From the NCBI GenBank assembly GCA_963932145.1, contig OZ010573.1, positions 22,573,565 to 22,637,564 on the forward strand: a DNA stretch of 64,000 nt, read 5' to 3'. The notes beneath the pieces are model-generated. The model saw nothing but the letters and a program-made list of their open reading frames with translations, made no database searches and was not told where the DNA came from. This document shows positions 55,300 to 64,000 of the stretch, piece after piece; position 1 is the first letter of the stretch; each line of letters begins with the position of its first letter. This DNA comes from Acanthosepion lycidas. Its lineage: Eukaryota > Mollusca > Cephalopoda > Sepiida > Sepiidae. The position numbers and the translations under genes were made by a program.

Positions 55300-55850
55300 G
55301 AAGACTAACCAACTGGGAAGTGTTCTAGCAGATGATGGAAAATATGACAACGAAATCCGAAGGTGAATTGCGATAGCAAAAGATGCCTTCCAAAAATAAA
55401 GCGAAAACAAGAAAATGTTATTAGAATCAATAAAAGGAGTGGTGAACTTCTATGTAATATCAATCCTCATTTGAAAAGAAATAGATATTTATCTCTTGAA
55501 GATTCAGTTTTTGGTTCCCTCTAAAAACTTTTTCTTCTCTTTCACTTCCGGTGACCCCTTGCATCTTGGTGGTATTGCTTGGGATGGTGCCTCTTACTCT
55601 GTAACCCTCTACCTTGAATGGCTCTTGTGCCATGTACAGAGTGAACATCAGGCAGCAGATGTATGATTTTAGTGGAGGATGCTGAGCTGAGAATGCCATG
55701 TAAATAGATAGCAGGACAGGGACAGTAAGGGATAGTAAAAAACCCAAAATTGCTATGATCTACAAAGTATAGGAAGTTGTGGAGAGCCATTATCGCCCAC
55801 GCACTGAAGGGATGCAGCACAAAGAAGGAGGATATGCAGAGATATAATGG
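55300..55850 (+). pseudogene. LINE ORF2 fragment
   Basis: YDNEIRR.IAIAKDAFQK at about 55345-55398, with MLLESIKGVVNFYVISIL after it. This is the EI..RI..AK.AFQ....L....... LK.YV.SIL motif behind the palm of LINE reverse transcriptases. The end, KKPKIAMIYKV then RKLWRAIIAHALKGCST at about 55737-55808, matches the other C-terminal ends. The middle (55500-55700) is unassigned and may be an insertion. Confidence 0.6.
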
Positions 55851-56440
55851 TTTTAAATCGGTTACTTACCATGCAGAAAGCTTCAAGCTCGGAACTATGC
55901 ATTTGTTAACTTATTGTTTTACTTGTCTGATCATCTGTTCTCAATTATTGTTCTCTTCGTTAGACAATAAACTTGTCTTCCCTCGTTACAGTTTCAGCGT
56001 GTAAAACCTACTCAGAAGAAACAGGTTACTTAAATAAGGTCACATATGGGATACGTCCATTCTCATTTGTTTCTTTCCTCATTAATTTCGCACGCGAACA
56101 TATTAATAAAAATTGACATCTTAATGCTACGTTAGAAAGCACAAAATGGCGACTATGTGAATGATATCGTAATATTGCCGAAAATATCGATCGATATTTG
56201 GCACCTGATGAAGACTATTAAGCGTCCGTTTGTCGTGATTTAAATCATTATCTGTTAGCATCAGGTATATACTTACTGTCCAAAGGATACATGATTACCT
56301 TCAACGCTGGAAATCGGATATCAAATGTTTATGTTTTTAAATTCAAATTTGGAACGAAATGTATACTCGGGCAGAAGATGACTGCCAGCTTGAAACGTAG
56401 ATGAATAACTCGGTAATTGAAGTAAACTTCAGATGCGATC
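55851..56440. other. Unannotated stretch
   Basis: CCTGATGAAGACTATTAAGC at 56207 resembles the recurring hairpin motif, but the second half is decayed. No gene recognised. Confidence 0.35.
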
Positions 56441-56454
56441 TTCAATTTTGTTTT

Positions 56455-56732
56455 TGAGGGTGGTGGATAGGTAGCAGCACGGAATGAGAAATCAGCTATC
56501 CGAGTTCGATTTCCAGTCGGGTTCATTGCTTTCACTTCCACACAAATAACATTGGGAAAGATTTGAATCCATCTCTTTCCCCAGGTATGGGTTAAATAGT
56601 GGAACTTGCTTCTGGAAAAATCTTTGTTATTCTCAGAAATAATTTTAATACAATATCAACACACCAAAAATGATATTCTTACAATTCAGTATATGATTCG
56701 ACTTTAAATAACCCACAAAGGGTTGATAAGCC

Positions 56733-56735
<3 letters not shown>
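56455..56735 (+). mobile_element. tRNA-SINE (5S-less)
   Basis: GAGGGTGGTGGATAGGTAGC (A-box-like), CCGAGTTCGATTTCCAGTCG (B box), GATTTGAATCCATCTCTTTC, ATGGGTTAAATAGTGGAACT, then CGACTTTAAATAACCCACAA then GGGTTGATAAGCCGTA. It ends into (TA)n instead of (AATC)n. Confidence 0.7.

Positions 56736-56783
<48 letters not shown>
56735..56783. repeat. (TA)n microsatellite
   Basis: TA run at the SINE 3' end. Confidence 0.9.
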
Positions 56784-56785
<2 letters not shown>

Positions 56786-56869
56786 AAACCAAATGCAATA
56801 AGAAAGAGTAAAATATAAATTCAAATGTCCATAACATTAATTTAAAAAAGGGCTCAATACAAAAGTAGA

Positions 56870-57054
56870 GCTATAATTCTTTATTATAGGTTATTATATT
56901 CAAACATACATATTCCCGCTACAAAAATGCATTATTAGCGAAAATATATATGTTCGAATATAATAACCTATAATAAAGTATGTATGTATATATATATATA
57001 TATATATATAATAAAGTATATATATAATAAAGTATATATATATATATAATAAAG

Positions 57055-57089
<35 letters not shown>

Positions 57090-57167
57090 AAGTATATATA
57101 TATATATATAATAAAGTATGTATATATATATATAATAAAGTATATATATATATATATATATAATAAA

Positions 57168-57200
<33 letters not shown>
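56870..57200. repeat. Palindrome grown into a (TA)n-ATAAAGTA array
   Basis: The arms TTTATTATAGGTTATTATAT (56880) and ATATAATAACCTATAATAAA (56956) form an inverted repeat with a short spacer. The outer edge, ATAATAAAGTATATA, is then repeated about eight times with (TA)n of differing length up to 57200. Confidence 0.85.
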
Positions 57201-57203
<3 letters not shown>

Positions 57204-57343
57204 CCTGACGATTGCATCTAGCATGAAACAGCCTGTCGCCTCTAAATGCTGACTTCAATGTTCACTTTTATATTTACACACTCTCTATCTCTGATATTGA
57301 GCACTTTATCCCATAAATATAGCACACCTTAAGAGCAAATTTC

Positions 57344-57392
<49 letters not shown>
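57200..57392. repeat. GAAACAGCC repeat and (TA)n
   Basis: GCATGAAACAGCCTGTCGCC, TGCTGACTTCAATGTTCACT, TCTATCTCTGATATTGAGCA and TTATCCCATAAATATAGCAC match 16976-17090. (TA)n follows at 57346-57390. Confidence 0.8.
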
Positions 57393-57393
<1 letters not shown>

Positions 57394-57394
57394 A

Positions 57395-57672
57395 TCTTCA
57401 TTAAATACGACAGACAAAGTGCTTTGATTAAATTTTGTATAAAATTTCTCAAATGATCTAATAAGTTTTTTTTTCTTTTCAGTAGATTAGATAAATTATA
57501 TAAAAATTGTACAAATATCATTTTTCCGGGCGCTTTTGGCTATACACTTAGCCATTTTCTACTGAAAAGAAAAAAATAAGATCATATGAGAAATTATAAA
57601 AAAAACTCAAAGTACCTTGTCTATCGTATTTGATGATGCTTGCATAAAAGAAGGATTGCTGCCTAAATACAG

Positions 57673-57707
<35 letters not shown>

Positions 57708-57720
57708 ACGAAACATTATG
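57395..57720. repeat. Inverted Penelope-like ends
   Basis: AAATTTCTCAAATGATCTAA ... TTTTCTTTTCAGTAGA (57436-57486) recurs inverted at 57555-57602 (TCTACTGAAAAGAAAAAAAT, GATCATATGAGAAATT). The centre has GCGCTTTTGGCTATACACTT then AGCCATT, the same hairpin as at 10446-10470. (TA)n at 57672-57703. Confidence 0.7.
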
Positions 57721-57724
57721 ACCA

Positions 57725-58405
57725 ACGACATAAACCGATTTCAAGTATTTTATTTTGATTTGTTGAATGACGTAGTTATGGAAAATAAGAAAATATGGAG
57801 TGATTTTATAAAGACTAAACTGGTATGGCCAGAAGACTAGATTATTGACTTTCCGAAAACGCCATAACTTGTGTTCACAATCTGTTACGACAAGTAACTC
57901 TGAAGACGGAAAATATCAAATGCCCACAAGGCATGGGGTTTTTTCTTGCACAAGATGGACGGCAGACTACATGTGCGTCGTTATCCTAAAGAAAATATAA
58001 CACCGGAATGTGCTGAAGGATAAAATAATATTGATAATGACTAATAATATATATTGTATAAGAAGGCATGTTGACCAAACGGAGGCACTAAGGGAAATAT
58101 GATTAAAATTCAGACATGCCGTTGGGGTTGTTTGATATTTTGGAGAAATTTCTGTTGTGAAACGATGGATCATCGTGTGTAAATTATTTTCCACCTGCCT
58201 CAACATCATTGAAAACCAAATAAACCCTCCAATCACAGTTGTCTTCTACGATGACAGTGGTATCTTTTCAGCGGGACACTATACTTTACCACACTGTACG
58301 ATTTTTACGGGAATTATTTCGGAAACAGTATGGCTTCAAACTGTTGCCCTGGCAACCAAACCCACTAGATCTCTAATCCCATATCTGTGCTGTATAACAA
58401 CGCGC
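57725..58405. other. Unannotated stretch
   Basis: No gene recognised; a minus-strand 89-codon frame and a plus-strand 114-codon frame overlap and have no domain pattern. Confidence 0.35.
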
Positions 58406-58409
58406 AGTG

Positions 58410-58960
58410 ATTTGATTTGTTTAACGGCACATCAACACCTTATGAGTCATTTAATGTTGAAATTTATTTTTCTTGGGAACTTTGAAGTAATAAAAATATG
58501 ATATATGTTATTCTGCTTTCACAAGTGAATACATGGTAGATGATACTCAGCTTTTGTGGATATACATGTTTGTGTGAACATAATAGAAGTAGCTATATGT
58601 GTTTATGTTGTAGTTTTGTTGAAGTTATATTTTGAAATACAGTTTGATTTCTTTAAGAAATTGTAGGATATTATATGAATTAATATCATGAAATAGTTCT
58701 TTCATGTTGGCTCATGTATTGTTGGTAAGTTTTTTATATAATAATGTATTACTGGTGTTCTCACTATAAAAAATGTATTTTATACTTTCATAGTGTTTTG
58801 TCTTTGTTTGGGGATTCACTATTTGCCCATAGCTGGGGGCATTAACAGGTACTACAATCCCGAGTCAGGGTGGACCTGGGCCAACAACAATTAAAAGGTG
58901 GTTCCACACTCCTGAAAACCTCCAATCTTCCGATCAGAGGCTTTGCTGCTGGATGCAGTT
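58410..58960 (+). repeat. Interspersed repeat family A, copy 4
   Basis: TGATTTGTTTAACGGCACAT, GAGTCATTTAATGTTGAAAT, GGGGATTCACTATTTGCCCA, TGGACCTGGGCCAACAACAA, TCTTCCGATCAGAGGCTTTG then CTGCTGGATGCAGTT. Longer than other copies by an AT-rich middle. Confidence 0.65.
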
Positions 58961-59180
58961 CAACACGCAGTGGTAGTTCACCGTAACACATCTGGTCGCA
59001 ATTTAGACTTAATAAATGCCAGTCTGATCAGAAAAGAAAAGGATTCACTAAAAGAAAAATACATTGAAAGTGCGCTGATCTCACAATTCCCGACGATAAA
59101 CCTAAGACCGGGCTCATACATAATATCTTCGATTATTGCAAAAGGCAATAACGGCATAATGCGGTGTACAGGCTAATAGA
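58945..59180 (+). pseudogene. Penelope-like endonuclease C-terminus (tentative)
   Basis: An open frame includes LINASLIRKEKDSLKEKYIE then SALISQFPTINLRPGSYIIS. This resembles the (R).IES..I...PT.N.R.G.(F/Y) end of Penelope-like GIY-YIG domains. It joins family A at its 5' end. It is followed at 59362-59400 by GACCTGAAGACGCCTAACAC then CCGAAGTTAAAACGCG, the recurring hairpin-type motif. Confidence 0.5.
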
Positions 59181-59575
59181 TAAAATAACAGAGATCTAAT
59201 CAGAATGTATTCATTTCAAATCACTCACTAATTAACGATTTTAATACAATAAACAAATAAAAACGATGCAATTTTGATTCCGACCGGAAGACACTAACTT
59301 TGCAAACAGACATTAACGATTTTAATATTAAAAAAAAAAACACAGTTTTGACTTTCATTCTGACCTGAAGACGCCTAACACCCGAAGTTAAAACGCGTCG
59401 TCATTAAAAAATCTTTTCGACATTGCCTCAGTATTTAAACTTTATAAAAAATTTTGTTAATTACAAAAAAAATCTTTATTTTAATGATTGTTTCCAGGCA
59501 TGTTTTTCGAAGTTACTTTTATCCTTTGGGGCAACTTACATATTTACCTACTTAAAAAAAAAAACGTGCGCATGA

Positions 59576-59613
<38 letters not shown>

Positions 59614-60285
59614 ACGAACATTATATATATTATACATAGACGCATTATGTGCCTAGTGTGCACTTGCTGTATAGCAGCGGTCCACGAAAGAAAGTGTATG
59701 AGGCGGCTTAAAAGATTATTCTTATGTAACATATCTCATATATTCTTAAAATATTAAACTGTGGTATGCGAAATATCTCCACTTAATACACGAGATATAA
59801 TTGCTCCATTGAACGTGGCAAACCCCCCACACTTTAGTCAGCCCTTACTAATATAAACGTTTTGCATCATTTTTACCCTTTGAAGTGGGGAAACCAGCTA
59901 ACACAGCTTTTCTGTTAACAATCCAAATAGGGCTTATTACTTGGCGGGCATTATGACGCGCCTTCGCTCGGAACACGGTAGTATTTCTGATTTTTACTCT
60001 GAATGAAGTTCTTTCAAATATTTCTTTTTTCGTGCATCATAAAATGTCGAGCATGGAATAAAATGTAGGACGTAACATGATGCTTTATTTAGATTTGTGT
60101 CCTCATTTATTTTGCAATTTTTTTTTTTTATTTTATTTCTTGTGAGTAGCGTTTTACACACTACGTTTCCGTTAGCAAATTCCCTTAGCATTTTTTTTTT
60201 TTTTTTTGTAAGCTTGACATTTTAAAAACCCAACATCTGGTAAGTCTACCATTCTTTTAACGAGTAAACCTACTGAATGAAAACT
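59181..60285. other. Unannotated stretch with (TA)n(TG)n
   Basis: (TA)n(TG)n at 59576-59612. Two similar CATTAACGATTTTAATA pieces near 59233 and 59308 suggest a short tandem duplication. The rest is unassigned. Confidence 0.45.
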
Positions 60286-60635
60286 TCACCTGAGGAAAGC
60301 TTAGAAACGATTCACCAGAAACGTTGCAGGCAAATAAAATATAAATTTTCAGATCATTTTATTTTAAAATGTTAAGTCCTTAGAATAAAAACTGCTCAAG
60401 AAATAATACCGCGATTTTTCTAACTTTGTCTCCATTCGTATTATTTTATTTATTTTTATCAATAATTTCCAGTTTTCATTTAGTTTTGCTTTCTAGGAAA
60501 CAGAAGCAAGCAGAAATTAGCTGTTGTTTTTATCATCACTTTCATATTTTGATTTGAGCTATGGTCAGACTACCTATCAAGTCTGTGGGGAGACCTAAGA
60601 TAGATAGTGGTGGATTATGATGGCTACATTTCATA
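60286..60635. other. Hairpin motif and unannotated stretch
   Basis: CACCTGAGGAAAGCTTAGAA then ACGATTCACCAGAAACGTTG at 60288-60327; otherwise nothing recognised. Confidence 0.4.
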
Positions 60636-60639
60636 ATTT

Positions 60640-60845
60640 GTTTTTTCCAAATTCCATAACATCACAAAGTTCTTACCGTGTGGCTGTATTCATCAAGACA
60701 ATTTTTTGTATTTCTCTTAAATTGGGGTTTCCAGTGATTTTTTCAATGTGATATTGTGTTCCTTTTTTTTATCATTCGAATCGCACCTACTATGACTGGT
60801 ACTATTCTTGTTTTCAATTTCCACATTTGTTCTATTTCGATAGTT
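60640..60845 (-). pseudogene. LINE C-terminal domain fragment (IVPVIVGA)
   Basis: The minus strand reads EIEQMWKLKTRIVPVIVGAI then RMIKK, and after a shift GNPNLREIQKIV. Same C-terminal domain as 20456-21727 and 60965-61210, opposite orientation to the next one. Confidence 0.7.
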
Positions 60846-60964
60846 TTCAAATTACTAGGTTGCTATGTTACAGTCCGCTGGGCCAGCCATATCAATTAGA
60901 AGGTAAGCTTTATATATTTATTATTAGTATTATTATTAGTATTATTATAGTAGTAATAATACAC

Positions 60965-61345
60965 TGTATACTGTAATGTATCTTTGAAGATCTTCAAAAA
61001 ACTATCAAAATGCAAGGACCTTGAAATCGAAATCTCAAAAATATTGCACATGGAAACATCAACAATTCCAGTTGTAGTTGGAGCCCTCGGTTTGATTGGA
61101 AAAGGTTCCGATAGATTCATTGAAAGGATTTCTGGTTGCCCAAGCCTTAAAGAAATACAAAAAATGTACACAAGTACAGCCCACATTTTACGAAGGACTT
61201 CCTCTAAGTAAAATGTGTTTGATATTAGGGCTTTGGTGGGGAGGTCCTCAAAAACTGCAGTGAAAAAATGTCATGATGACATTTCTGGACATAGGTCTTT
61301 GGTGGGGACCCGGAAAAATGACTACACACAGAAAATAATAATAAT
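60965..61345 (+). pseudogene. LINE C-terminal domain with 3' UTR
   Basis: FKKLSKCKDLEIEISKI, TSTIPVVVGALGLIGKGSDR then FIERISGCPSLKEIQKMYTS then TAHILRRTSSK and stop. The 3' UTR AAATGTCATGATGACATTTC and GGTCTTTGGTGGGGACCCGG matches the UTR at 20505-20560 (inverted), then leads into AATAATAATGATAGATAG. 5' truncated but in an open frame. Confidence 0.8.
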
Positions 61346-61405
<60 letters not shown>

Positions 61406-61610
61406 TAAATGGGATGAGATCGATAGAAATAATTAGGATTAGATAGATAGAAAGAAAGAAATAGGATGAGATAGATAGAAAGAAAGAAATAGGATGAGAT
61501 AGAAAGGAAGAAATAGGATTAGATAGATAGAAAGAAATAGGATGAGATAGAAAGAAAGAAATAGGATGAGATAGATAGAAAGAAAGAAATAGCATGAGAT
61601 AGTTGTTGTA
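61345..61610. repeat. GATA-derived array with GAAAGAAATAGGATGA units
   Basis: (GATA)n at 61349-61405, then seven or eight imperfect units of GATAGAAAGAAAGAAATAGG then ATGA. Starts as the LINE 3' tail and seems to have expanded from it. Confidence 0.9.
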
Positions 61611-61639
61611 GCTCAACCGATAAAAACTTATCTCTGAAA

Positions 61640-61865
61640 ACGTTTGAGAAATTAAGTAAATGCAAAGAATTCGAGATAGAAATCAGTAGAATGTGGATCT
61701 CGCGACAACAATACCGATTGTTTTGGGGGCATTTGAAATGATGTCAAAAAGCGCATACAAATATGTGCATCAAATTCCTGGCAGCCCTAATGAACTGCAA
61801 AACCATAACTTCATACGGGTTGCTCCTTCTCACATTTTGCATAGAATTCTTTCCCTACAGTGACC
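61640..61865 (+). pseudogene. LINE C-terminal domain fragment
   Basis: KLSKCKEFEIEISRM, then across a shift TTIPIVLGAFEMMSKSAYKY then VHQIPGSPNELQ and a RVAPSHILHRILSLQ-like end. Third copy of the same domain within 1.2 kb. Confidence 0.7.
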
Positions 61866-61869
61866 ACAA

Positions 61870-62580
61870 TTATATTTTTTACTCTCTGGTCGCATTGTAC
61901 CTGATCTGACTACATCATCCGATACTAAAAAAAAACAAACTTATTTCTTAAAGTCTCTGGTTGAGACTTGAAGGAAAAGTTGGACGAAACAACGCAACGA
62001 CAAAACAATAATTAATCAACAAGAATAATAGCCTAAAAGTTGAAAATATTTCCATCGTTTCTAAAGTTTATGGCCCTTTTATTTTGAAAAGGCAAATAAG
62101 TTCTAAACTATCTGCAAACTGATATATTTTATTGAAGCGATAATCATATAAATATGATCGACCACTTCAAAGAATTTATTTTGCGTCTCCTTGGTTGGAA
62201 ACTTTTTAGCATTTCCTTGTATTACCTTTCCTTTTCTATTTTACGCTTTCTTTTCTATTTTATTTTTTATTTTATAATCATACAAATTTTTTTTTATAAA
62301 TCATGCAAATGTTTTTTTTTTTTATAATCATGCAATTTTTTTTATAATCATGCAACTTTTTTTATAATCATGCAAATTTGAAAACGATTAGAAATAAAAT
62401 AATACTTAATGACCAGTTTGAGAAAGAGAAGTGTCATAGCAGTCCTTTTATTTTAAAATAATGATCTTAATTATATGACTCGGACCTTTTGTCGAAAATA
62501 CCCCTTGAATTTTAATATTATTTTGTTTTTGCAGGTTCAATAAAAAGGAAATACTTAAACGATTTTTTTTTAATAATACA
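61870..62580. other. Unannotated stretch with TTTTTATAATCATGCAA units
   Basis: About five imperfect units of TTTTTTTATAATCATGCAA at 62268-62385. No gene recognised. Confidence 0.55.
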
Positions 62581-62582
62581 AA

Positions 62583-62880
62583 AAATCATTTCATCCCAAG
62601 CAAGCCGTAAAAGCTACTAAGACGCAAATGGTTATTAAGATTGAAAGAAATTGAGACTGAAAAAAAAAGACAATAAAAAGAAGAGGATTCAAGGAGACAA
62701 AAGATGGCATCTGATGTTGCATTTAAATTTTTAATGATCGTAGTTGACAGGAATGCAAAAACCCGGAAGAGAGTTCCACAAGCTACATCTAGCCATTTCA
62801 ACTGTAAAATGATGAGACCTTCCCGCCAATCTAGTACTGCGCTAAAATTCATAAAATTTAGGTACCAAAGGAAACCTCAT
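62583..62880 (-). pseudogene. LINE 3' end (CR1/jockey-like)
   Basis: The minus strand has a decayed LWNSLP..C.PVNYDH tail then KFKCN ... LLSPESSSFYCLFF, ending with GCTTGCTTGGGATGAAATGA. The 3' terminus is shared with 19107, 13238 and 7073. 5' truncated. Confidence 0.65.
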
Positions 62881-62884
62881 CAGA

Positions 62885-63240
62885 ACAATTACCATAAAAA
62901 AATATTTACAGCAAAGGGAAGCTAAGTTATGTTTCGAATATACGTTCCTACTACAGTTTAAAGAAATATCGTCGCGTCTGTCAACACGTGGAATAAATAT
63001 AAAAACTAATTTATTTATACACAAGAGAGTACTTATTGGAATATTGTATTACTCTACCCCACCCCACCAAGCACACACTACCCACTACCACCAAATAAAT
63101 AAATAAATAAAAATCAATGACGGGAATAAGATGCCTTGAAACCAAGGTTATTTAATTAGTTTAGTTAATTAAACCCTAAAAAATGGATAATGAGATAATT
63201 TTTGGAAATATATTTAAGGATATATTTAAACGCCTTTCCT
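62885..63240. other. Unannotated stretch
   Basis: C/A-rich patch at 63055-63100; nothing recognised. Confidence 0.4.
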
Positions 63241-63242
63241 GT

Positions 63243-63445
63243 TCACTATTTACATTGTTCGGACTATTGTCCTCATCTTTGTCGCCATATTTATTACAAC
63301 GTTTCGGCCTTTGTACGCTCCGGCCTTCTTCAGGTGGTTTCAACTACCTTAGAAAGGCTGGAGCGTACAACAGCCGAAACGTTGTAATAAATATGGCGAC
63401 AAAGACGAGGACAATAGTCCGAATAGTGTAAATGGTGTACATAAT
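63243..63445. repeat. Head-to-head family B palindrome
   Basis: ACTATTTACATTGTTCGGAC ... GTTTCGGCCTTTGTACGCTC then CGGCC (to about 63327) is repeated inverted as GGCTGGAGCGTACAACAGCC then GAAACGTTGTAATAAATATG ... CGAATAGTGTAAAT (to about 63434). Arms of about 85 bases with a 20-base spacer. Confidence 0.85.
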
Positions 63446-64000
63446 ACCTCATCTCAGAAATATAGACAGAGCCTTCCCTGTTGTTATTTTTCGTTATTAA
63501 AGTAATCCATTGGAATTGTTTAAAATCATAATTTTTGTTTACGCTTTCTTTTTAAAACTAAAATCAAAAGTTTTAATTCAAGTAAAAGCAAGCTTGAATA
63601 CGTGTCGGAGAAAATATGTTTTTTGGTCAAAAAACGGATTAAGTGAATTAAACATAAAAGCCTTAATAGACATAAGGAATTTGAATCAAAATTTTGTAAC
63701 AGAATATTTATTTAGATGACGGGGAAATCGAAAATGATGAATATTCGTAAAGTTTATTCCTTCCTTTGCGACGATGGAAAAAGAAATAAGAAATATTTAT
63801 TTCAGTTGCGTTTACGAATGATTGAGATAAATAAACGATTACTTTTTTGTTGTTTTTAATTTTGTTGTTTGTTTTTGTTTTGTTTTGTTTTTTGTTTTTT
63901 GTTTTTTTTTTTGGGGGGGGGGCTTTTCCAGTGTGCAATTAGTTGCTTATCATGTTAAAGTGCAAAAAGCTTAATTTTGATCCATAAAACTCTCTAGGTA
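63446..64000. other. Unannotated stretch
   Basis: A 69-codon plus frame at 63510-63719 is Lys/Leu-rich and unrecognised. A T/G-rich run with a G9 tract lies at 63840-63922. Confidence 0.4.

Noticed and set aside
58157-58501. 114-codon plus-strand frame as a gene
   Set aside because: No domain, runs into repeat family A and overlaps another meaningless frame on the minus strand.

Overview
The window reads as animal nuclear DNA that is AT-rich and almost entirely repetitive. I find no intact protein-coding gene, no functional rRNA or tRNA and no CRISPR or bacterial feature. Long (TA)n tracts, tRNA- and 5S-derived SINEs, several LINE families, Penelope-like fragments and mariner, hAT, pogo and TTAA-type DNA transposons suggest an invertebrate. 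A coleoid cephalopod such as an octopus is my best guess; that is inference from repeat style, not proof. Almost every open frame above 60 codons is a simple repeat, a decayed element piece or chance.

Layout. 0-10 kb: a 5S-tRNA chimeric SINE, LINE C-terminal debris, a hAT-like element, an 81-bp mariner MITE, a pogo-like MITE in (TA)n, a long palindrome, and a LINE split by another LINE. 10-20 kb: a Penelope-like end, a mariner transposase pseudogene, several copies of one LINE 3' end, a GTTGCCC-type repeat, a second chimeric SINE, a 119-bp tandem repeat and tRNA-SINEs. 20-30 kb: a long minus-strand LINE fragment ending in (ATT)n, a third chimeric SINE, and the best nested structure: a minus-strand LINE (29.4 to 26.4 kb) split at TTAA by a 1,947-bp element with inverted repeats of about 120 bp.

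30-40 kb: (TA)n blocks, a 102-bp mariner MITE beside a 669-bp internally deleted mariner, a 28-bp polypyrimidine array between direct repeats, two MITEs, and a fourth chimeric SINE. 40-50 kb: tRNA-SINEs, a fifth chimeric SINE carrying a locally duplicated insert, a GC-rich hairpin-rich island, a 30-bp minisatellite, LINE debris and a second mariner-type pseudogene with both ends. 50-64 kb: a 0.67-kb (TA)n/TTGTTCTCA array, Penelope-like endonuclease remnants, palindromes and three LINE C-terminal fragments in 1.2 kb.

The parts do not form a pathway. The window is a record of repeated insertion, nesting, inversion and microsatellite growth. The observations I rate highest are the TTAA element with its visible insertion site, the chimeric SINE family, the structured GC-rich island, and a recurring hairpin plus GAAAC signature near Penelope-like fragments.
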